Below are positions 53,893-58,702 of a DNA stretch of 58,702 nucleotides, piece by piece. Origin of the DNA: Mycobacterium syngnathidarum (GTDB lineage: Bacteria; Actinomycetota; Actinomycetes; Mycobacteriales; Mycobacteriaceae); the NCBI RefSeq assembly GCF_001942625.1, contig NZ_MLCL01000027.1, forward strand, positions 1 to 58,702, in the 5' to 3' direction. The position numbers were made by a program, and so were the translations under genes. Each line of letters opens with the position of its first letter. The stretch's first letter is position 1. The notes under the pieces were generated by a model. That model was not told the origin of the DNA. It ran no database searches and worked only from the letters and a program-made list of their open reading frames with translations.

Positions 53893-53930
53893 CCTTAGCG
53901 CCGGATTTCGTCAATCTGCTCCCCGACCCC
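53893..53930 (-). repeat. Right terminal inverted repeat of the Tn3 transposon
   Basis: Read on the minus strand it begins GGGGTCGGGGAGCAGATT, then GA, then CGAAATCCGGCGCTAAGG: identical to the left end except for the central two bases. Next outward base is again G (minus strand), as at the left end. Confidence 0.92.
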
Positions 53931-54371
53931 CTAGAACACCGCATTGAGCACGCCTTGGCGCAACTGAGCGCGGTCGCCAGGATTGCGGCAAGGCGGACCC
54001 TCCCCCGGCCACAGTTCCAAGCATTTCCCGCAGTCGATGCCCCCGGCGCCGCCTATACCCTCGACGCGGAGAACTCTCTCCACTATCGGTGCATGGATGT
54101 ACTGACCGGTCAGCCAGGCACGCGTCAAACTGTCGACGCCGACGAGCTGGTGTACTGGATCGTCGACGACGCGGCTCGCGCGGTCGCCTGGAGTTTTGCC
54201 TACCGCTCCCCCGCCGCGCGCGGCACCGGCGCCGACACGCTCAAAGCGACCGTGGCCCTGCCATTGTGGGCCGCCTTCGTCAGTGCGCTCGACCCGCGAT
54301 GGGGCTCGAAGACGCAGGCCACGATTGACGCTCTCCTGCACAACTCCAAACCCACCCGACGCGCGAGCTAA
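53931..54371 (+). pseudogene. Imm63-like immunity protein, 5' end clipped by the transposon
   Basis: The frame runs out of the transposon end as LEHRIEHALAQLSAVARIAA, continuing to VDADELVYWIVDDAARAVAW, then ATVALPLWAAFVSALDPRWG. This follows the Imm63 pattern (DELLYWI, later L.P.W..K) of immunity proteins that protect against polymorphic toxins. About 146 codons remain, so only the first few are missing; TTG 53955 could still start a slightly shortened protein. No toxin gene is visible on either side. Confidence 0.58.
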
Positions 54372-54476
54372 CCACTAAATGCGCAGGTGAGGGCCGCGAC
54401 GACTCAATCGCTGCACTGTCGTTTTCTAGGGTTCCCTCAGCACGAAAGTCGTGCATCAGAGGGAAGGAAACCCGAC

Positions 54477-54785
54477 GTGACCATGAAGATTCGCAGCCCG
54501 AAGATTCTCGTTTTTGATGTCGCCCCCAGCCGCTTGATGGAGATGAGCGTCGACTACTACCGCGAGTGCCAGATCGCGGGAGCCGGCAGTGTCGAGGTCG
54601 ACGTGGCCGACGATGACACCACCATCGTCTCAGCGACCCGCTACCTGCCCGCCGACGCCGACGTCGCCGCGGTCGTCCGCGACGGGGTTCTCCAAGTGCT
54701 CTGCACGCGCGCCGGCCGCGACCCGATCATCATGTGCGAGTTCCCTGCGTGGACGAACTACACCGTGCACCGCTCGCGCCGGTGA
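54477..54785 (+). CDS. Small protein of unknown function
   Basis: Protein of 102 residues from GTG 54477 (or ATG 54483) with GGAAGGAA upstream. Begins MKIRSPKILVFDVAPSRLME, then SVDYYRECQIAGAGSVEVDV and ATRYLPADADVAAVV. Looks like a small alpha/beta protein; family not recognised. It sits between the immunity gene and the partition region, in the plasmid-like part of the window. Confidence 0.6.
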   Translation: MTMKIRSPKILVFDVAPSRLMEMSVDYYRECQIAGAGSVEVDVADDDTTIVSATRYLPADADVAAVVRDGVLQVLCTRAGRDPIIMCEFPAWTNYTVHRSRR

Positions 54786-55603
54786 GCCGTGCACGCTGAC
54801 TCGTTGTGGCGGCGCCCGGTCCTGTTCAGCGCTTCGGAACTTCGCGGCCATCCATAGCGATGAAGGCACACTCCGAGGTGGCCGGCGGGTCGTAGACCGT
54901 CCTGTCGCAAGTTCCTACACGTATACGAGCGGTGCGGGCCCATCCCCCGGTTGGCGCACGTTGAGCACTGCTGCGTCCCTACAAGCACCAGCTGCGGCCC
55001 ACGGAGCGGATGCCCCCCAGGACAATGCTGCGGCGGGCCGGGTTCCGCATACCCGCGCCGGGTCCGCCGTAGCCTCGTCACAGCTCCACATTCTAGGTGC
55101 GTGCTCGAACATATGTGCGCATGCTTGGGTCTGCATCACGTGGTTCGCCGGCCCCTTCGGAGCCCCCCGGCCTCGGGCGGTGGGGGTTGAAGATCACCTG
55201 GGAAAACGCCGCGTAGGGCCCGCTGACGCGCTTTCGACACGTCCGCCATATGCCTGGCGCTGCGAGCGGCTACCGTTGGTCAGCAGCGACTACAGGCCGC
55301 AGTTTGTAATGTTGCACCTCCGAGCAGGGCTAATGTCACCTGCAACATTGCGCACAACACTGCCGACAACATCACGTCCAATATCAAGGATTACATTGCA
55401 CGCGGCACGGTCTTGCGCTATTGGCTGTGATAGTGGCTCTGGTACATGCTGACACGCAGGCAGGTAATAGTCAGGGTGCTATCGGCTGTGCGGCGCGCCG
55501 CGATACAAGTTGTGCACGCACACACAGCGTGGTCGACTAATATCGAACGCAGCACATATGCACCTTGTCAGCGGTGCACACACGCACAGAAGGGGTGCGC
55601 GAT
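54786..55603. other. Non-coding region before parA, possible partition or replication locus
   Basis: About 800 bp without a convincing gene: open frames lack proper starts and coding character. The second half is less GC-rich than the surroundings and repeats the words AACAT/ATGTT several times (55306-55403). Its place directly upstream of parA makes it the natural site for parS and the par promoter. Confidence 0.45.
55332..55403 (+). repeat. Six degenerate 12-bp direct repeats upstream of parA
   Basis: Consecutive units with a 12-bp step: AATGTCACCTGC, AACATTGCGCAC, AACACTGCCGAC, AACATCACGTCC, AATATCAAGGAT, TACATTGCACGC. The best conserved part is AA(C/T)A(T/C) at the unit start. Direct-repeat arrays like this serve as centromeres or iterons on plasmids. 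AACATCACC also occurs at 57236-57244, between the partner and membrane-protein genes. The repeats are weak and chance cannot be excluded. Confidence 0.4.
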
Positions 55604-56476
55604 ATGCCAGACAGCACTGCAGGTGTTGCGACACGCAATGTCAGCGGCAAGCGGCGGGCAGGCGGCGCTGAGGCGCAGCAGCCCGGCATCGCGCTAGAGC
55701 GGCTCGGTGTCGCCTCGTCGCCGGCGCTGATGGAACTCCTGCCCCGCCTAATCGTCACGGTTGCGGCGTGGAAGGGGGGAGTGGGCAAGACCGAACTCGC
55801 CAAGGAGTTGGCGTTCCTGCTCGGCGGAGTCCTCGTCGACTTGGACTGGGACGAGGGAGGGGCCACCCGCGCGTGGGGGTACCGCCATGAGACAAGAACC
55901 ACCGCACCTCTTCTTGACGCGCTGGAGGCTGGCCGCGTGCCACGCCCTCTCTCGGGCGGGGGAGTGCGCGCTGACCTCATTCCGTCGCATCCCGACTTCG
56001 CCATCCACCAGCCACCGGCTGACCAGATGGCCTCGACACTGGAGAAGTGGTCGCAGTCGCTAGGCCGACCGCTGGTGGTCGACACACACCCGGGCGGAGT
56101 GAGCTCCACGATGGGGGCGGTCGCGGCCGCACACGTCATCGTGGTCCCGGTCAACCTTGAGACCCGGGCGCTGAAGGCGACCGAGAGCATGGCCAAGGAA
56201 TTGCAGGGAGGCTATCCACTGCTGTTTGTCATCAACCGCGTGGAAGCAGCCCCAGAAGCCGAACTTCGCCAGCTGGAGAAGCTGAGCGACACCTTCGACA
56301 TCCCGGTTGGCCCCGTGGTTTCCAGCCACACCTTCCTCAAGCGGCGCAAGCTCACGATGGCGGTATGCGCCCCTGGTCGTTCCGGCGAAATACCCGCTCG
56401 GGCAGCTGGTTTCGTTGAAGAAATGCACGAGGTGGCGCGCAGCGTCCTTGACCTCGCGCTCAAGGCTCAACAGTAA
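55604..56476 (+). CDS. parA: ParA-family partition ATPase
   Basis: ATPase of 290 residues. Deviant Walker A KGGVGKTE at 57-64 with the signature lysine, a Walker A' region LVDLDWDEGGATRAWGYRHE, and Walker B-like LVVDTHPGGVSSTMG. Drives plasmid (or chromosome) segregation with a DNA-binding partner. ATG 55604 follows AGAAGG; an in-frame start at 55565 is less likely. Followed by its probable partner 18 bp later. Confidence 0.88.
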   Translation: MPDSTAGVATRNVSGKRRAGGAEAQQPGIALERLGVASSPALMELLPRLIVTVAAWKGGVGKTELAKELAFLLGGVLVDLDWDEGGATRAWGYRHETRTTAPLLDALEAGRVPRPLSGGGVRADLIPSHPDFAIHQPPADQMASTLEKWSQSLGRPLVVDTHPGGVSSTMGAVAAAHVIVVPVNLETRALKATESMAKELQGGYPLLFVINRVEAAPEAELRQLEKLSDTFDIPVGPVVSSHTFLKRRKLTMAVCAPGRSGEIPARAAGFVEEMHEVARSVLDLALKAQQ

Positions 56477-56494
56477 CGGGGGAGAGGAACACCC

Positions 56495-57220
56495 ATGTCC
56501 GACGGAATCGCATCCCTGCGCAACCGCAAAGCAGAGCGGGCAGGGCGCCAAGCGCCCCCTCCCCGTCACCCGAAGCCGGCCGCCCCGGTCAGTGCTGATG
56601 CGGGCCCAGCAGATGACAGGCTCCCCAGCTCGTCGACCGCTGCTCCGGCCCCCGCCGAGGAGCCGGCAGTAACTGTCAGCGCGACGCCGCCGCGGGCTGC
56701 GCCGGCGCCTGCGCCCGCCGTCACCGAGACCGAGACCGAGGTGACAGCCGACGTGGATCACTCGCCCTCCCGGCGGGATCTGCCCGCGCTGGAGATTGAT
56801 TGGACCGACCCGCTAATGCATGTCGCCTCACCGACGCGGGTCAGCGTCGCCAACTCCGTGGCAGCGCGATTCAAGGCCGTCGCCGACCAGCCAGGGTCGG
56901 CACCACAGACCGAGCTCATCATGGAAGCAGTGAGCAGCCACCTCGCGGATCTCCCCGAACTCGTGCTTGCCCGCCGACCCGAAGAGAACGCCACGCAGCC
57001 CCCTGGCTTTTTCGTCAGGCGCGCACCTGTCCAGAAGGCGGAACCTGTTGTGCCGGTGTACATGCGGCCCATTGCGGGTGAGGTTGAAGCGCTGCGCCGC
57101 ATTGTGGACTGGGTGAACAGCATCATCTTGGCGGGCCACCCCGGGCGGCCAAAGTCGACGCGTTCGGAAATCGTCACTGCCGCCCTAGACGCCAGCTATC
57201 CGAGCACGCGCAGCCGCTAG
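56495..57220 (+). CDS. Probable ParA partner / centromere-binding protein
   Basis: Protein of 241 residues. The first third is disordered and rich in Pro, Ala and Thr; the rest is folded, with APQTELIMEAVSSHLADLPE and a C-terminal segment EALRRIVDWVNSIILAGHPG, RPKSTRSEIVTAALDASYPS that resembles a small DNA-binding helix pair (ribbon-helix-helix-like ending). No classical ParB motifs. Location right after parA and GGGGGAGAGG before the ATG support the role; the assignment is mainly contextual. Confidence 0.6.
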   Translation: MSDGIASLRNRKAERAGRQAPPPRHPKPAAPVSADAGPADDRLPSSSTAAPAPAEEPAVTVSATPPRAAPAPAPAVTETETEVTADVDHSPSRRDLPALEIDWTDPLMHVASPTRVSVANSVAARFKAVADQPGSAPQTELIMEAVSSHLADLPELVLARRPEENATQPPGFFVRRAPVQKAEPVVPVYMRPIAGEVEALRRIVDWVNSIILAGHPGRPKSTRSEIVTAALDASYPSTRSR

Positions 57221-57269
57221 CGCAACCCCACGCGCAACATCACCCCTGACAGAGGTAGTGATATTACCT

Positions 57270-57796
57270 ATGACACCACCCCAGTGGCCACCCTACTATC
57301 CGACTGCCAAGCCGTCGCGGCGCTGGCTTCCGGTCGCCATCATCGTCGCGGCCATCATCATCGCCACCTCGGTAATCGCAGCTGTCCTACTGAGCCGCGG
57401 CTCCGACACCGCAGCACCCGCTAGCCCCGCTCCGACAGCTGCCCAGAATGCCCCAGCACAGGGCAACGCCACCGAGACCAGCTCGACGTGCGAGGCGTGG
57501 CCTTCCACTAAGGCCGCCCTGACGGCTATCCCTCAGCTGCCTCCGGGCTGGGATTGGTCGACGCCGAATATCGACACCTACATCGGGAATCGGACCGCTG
57601 CGATCGCCAAGGCCTTGACCTGTTTGAGCCGCAGATTTCAGCCGAGCCAGCCACTACTGCATCCGTCGCGCGGCAGTATGTCGCGGAGCGGCGTACTGAA
57701 ATCGAGTTGCTGCGCAATCGCACGTACACGCAGGCCGATGGTGTGGCAGCTACGGCCGCGTCCGCACGGCTCGATGAGCTGTGTGGTGCCAGCTAA
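57270..57796 (+). pseudogene. Plasmid-type membrane-anchored protein with frameshift
   Basis: From ATG 57270: a proline-rich start, one transmembrane helix (WLPVAIIVAAIIIATSVIAA), a Pro/Ala/Gln-rich linker, then CEAWPSTKAALTAIPQLPPG and DTYIGNRTAAIAKAL. The natural continuation (DLFEPQISAEPATTASVARQ, ELLRNRTYTQADGV, ARLDELCG) is in another frame; restoring one base near 57615 (GCCTTG-G-ACCTG) joins them. The two cysteines at each end of the outer domain would then pair. As written, the frame ends with a nonsense tail at 57803. Confidence 0.65.
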
Positions 57797-57845
57797 GCGA
57801 TAAATTGTGCACGAGGCGCATCGGCGGCGCCCATAGGCTCGATGC

Positions 57846-58594
57846 ATGAGTCTCCAGGACCAATACGCGCCTGAGCGGCCTCCGGTTGGCGGTGCCCCAG
57901 CAGAAGGCGACCGTCGCCGCGCCGGCACCTTCTTCATGGGGTGGTTGATTCTTGCGGCCTCGATGTCGTTGGCCGGCAATGTTGGACACGCGCTGCTCAT
58001 CGCCCCGTCCGAAACACGATGGCTGGCCGCACTTGCAGCTTTGGTACCGCCGATAGTTCTTCTGGCAGCGACTCATTCGGCAACTTGGCTGGTGCGAGCC
58101 CGTTCCGTCGGCTGGGTGTATTGGGTAGCGCTCGCGCTCACGGCAGCATTGGCACTGGGCTCGTTTGCGCTCTCGTTCGACGCTTTGCGCTCTCGTTCGA
58201 CGCTTTGCGCTCCTTCGCAGTGATGCTGGGTATTCGCGAGTCCATGTCGTGGATCTGGCCGGCGGTGATCGACGTCGCTATCGCGCACGCGACTCTGTGC
58301 CTGCTGTCACTCACTAGACCCAAGCGGCCCAACGCATTTGCCCACGGCCGCGAGCAATTGGCTACGGCGTCGGCCACGACGACGACCGCGGCCGTGAAGG
58401 CCGGCCCCCGGCAGGCCCAGCCGGTTACGGCGGGCGAGGACCGGGCGCAGCAGGTGCCGCCACGGCCTTCGGTGCCATCGCCCAGTTCGGTGCCACAGCC
58501 CATTGAGAGCCTCACCGAGCACGCATCCGACAGCCCTGCGCGCGTCAGGAATGCGGTCCCGGACACATCGCATTTAGCCTCGATCCACCGATGA
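57846..58594 (+). pseudogene. DUF2637 membrane protein broken by a 20-bp tandem duplication
   Basis: The first frame gives the membrane segments FFMGWLILAASMSLAGNVGH, LAALAALVPPIVLLAATHSA, WVYWVALALTAALALGSFAL, then SFDALRS and a frame change. The second continues SFAVMLGIRESMSWIWPAVI, DVAIAHATLCLLSLTRP and a Pro/Ser-rich tail. Deleting one of two tandem 20-bp units (58169-58188, 58189-58208) gives one open frame. DUF2637 proteins are common on actinobacterial plasmids and in integrative elements; their role is unclear. Confidence 0.78.
58169..58208 (+). repeat. 20-bp tandem duplication causing a frameshift
   Basis: GCTCTCGTTCGACGCTTTGC occurs twice with no mismatch and no gap. Twenty is not a multiple of three, so it throws the DUF2637 gene out of frame. 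Identity of the copies points to a recent slippage event. Confidence 0.95.
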
Positions 58595-58626
58595 ATTGCC
58601 TGTGTAGGTGGGTGTCGATATAAGGA

Positions 58627-58702
58627 AAGTGCCCCTTGAGCTGGGAGGATTGGTGTTCTCTACGCATCAATCAGGCCAGTTAAGAAAGGCACTTCCAGTG
58701 CA
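58627..58702 (+). mobile_element. Probable left end of an insertion sequence (IS1380-like), running off the window
   Basis: Sharp change to sequence with the paired words GAAAGTGCC (58627) and GGCACTTCC (58689, inverted). This resembles the leader of actinobacterial IS1380-type elements, whose transposase would begin near GTG 58698. The family name is from memory of similar leaders, and the transposase itself is outside the window. Confidence 0.35.

Larger units (their letters stand above)
41821..53930. mobile_element. Tn3-family catabolic transposon, 12.1 kb
   Basis: Defined by two 38-bp inverted ends (41821-41858 and 53893-53930) that match at 36 positions and begin GGGG, as Tn3-family ends do. 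Between them: a tyrosine recombinase with a palindromic site, a beta-oxidation operon with its TetR regulator, and a Tn3 transposase. A tyrosine recombinase as co-integrate resolvase is known from the TnpI branch (Tn4430 and relatives). Cargo of seven lipid-degradation genes makes this a catabolic transposon. Not typical: tnpA starts next to the right end and reads inward, no 5-bp target duplication is seen (left flank TCTTG or TTCTT, right CTAGA or TAGAA), and the recombinase and the hydratase are damaged. Confidence 0.85.

Noticed and set aside
55230..55432. Asn/Ile-rich reading across the 12-bp repeats
   Set aside because: The frame has no start codon after its upstream stop; the periodic look is better explained by the DNA repeats.
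54589..55452. 287-codon plus-strand frame before parA
   Set aside because: It begins inside the small gene at 54477 in a shifted frame and shows no coding character; the region is treated as non-coding.

Overview
The window looks like accessory DNA from a mycobacterium or close relative. It is GC-rich, with a complete yrbE-mce locus plus Mce-associated and DUF732/CAP secreted proteins, many FadD/FadE-type lipid genes, an Rv1264-like adenylate cyclase and a P450-type ferredoxin. The right end carries a ParA module and a DUF2637 protein typical of actinobacterial plasmids. Both edges lie in insertion-sequence-like DNA, so this may be a contig broken at repeats. A plasmid, or a chromosomal island that absorbed one, is the simplest reading, but no replication gene is visible.

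Left block (1-8.1 kb): an acyl-CoA synthetase gene cut by an IS481-type element, a ferredoxin-NADP reductase, then a divergent P450-type oxidation operon (NDMA-dependent alcohol dehydrogenase, P450, 3Fe-4S ferredoxin, aldehyde dehydrogenase). The P450 has lost its middle. A TetR regulator and a metallo-beta-lactamase-fold hydrolase follow. 8.2-19.7 kb, minus strand: a twelve-gene mce operon (yrbEA, yrbEB, mceA-F, two Mce-associated membrane proteins, DUF732, CAP) for lipid import.

20.5-34.7 kb: lipid catabolism. It holds a thiolase-like protein, a decayed hydratase remnant, an operon of acyl-CoA dehydrogenase, lipid-transfer thiolase, DUF35, MaoC hydratase and enoyl-CoA hydratase (the layout of steroid side-chain retro-aldolase loci), a FadD, an SDR, and three acyl-CoA dehydrogenases with a second enoyl-CoA hydratase. 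Together with the mce transporter and the terminal oxidation genes this suggests import, terminal oxidation, CoA activation and beta-oxidation of a branched or polycyclic lipid such as a steroid or isoprenoid. The substrate cannot be read from the sequence.

35-41.4 kb: small genes and decay. DUF1232 and ChrB-like genes are bracketed by related palindromes, followed by small proteins, an ANTAR remnant, an adenylate cyclase split by a one-base frameshift, a GntR regulator, an esterase remnant and an IS256 transposase fragment.

41,821-53,930: the main discovery candidate is a 12.1-kb Tn3-family catabolic transposon. Its 38-bp ends match at 36 positions. It carries a TnpI-like tyrosine recombinase (with an in-frame stop) beside a perfect 15-bp-arm palindrome and a third site copy, a seven-gene beta-oxidation operon (CaiB/AMACR-like, thiolase, FadD, enoyl-CoA hydratase, FadE, SDR, truncated MaoC) with a divergent TetR regulator, and a full-length TnpA. 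The two flanks do not match and no target duplication is seen.

53.9-58.7 kb: a clipped Imm63-like immunity gene, a small unknown gene, a non-coding region with 12-bp repeats (possible centromere), parA and partner, a frameshifted membrane protein, a DUF2637 gene broken by a 20-bp tandem duplication, and the start of another IS.
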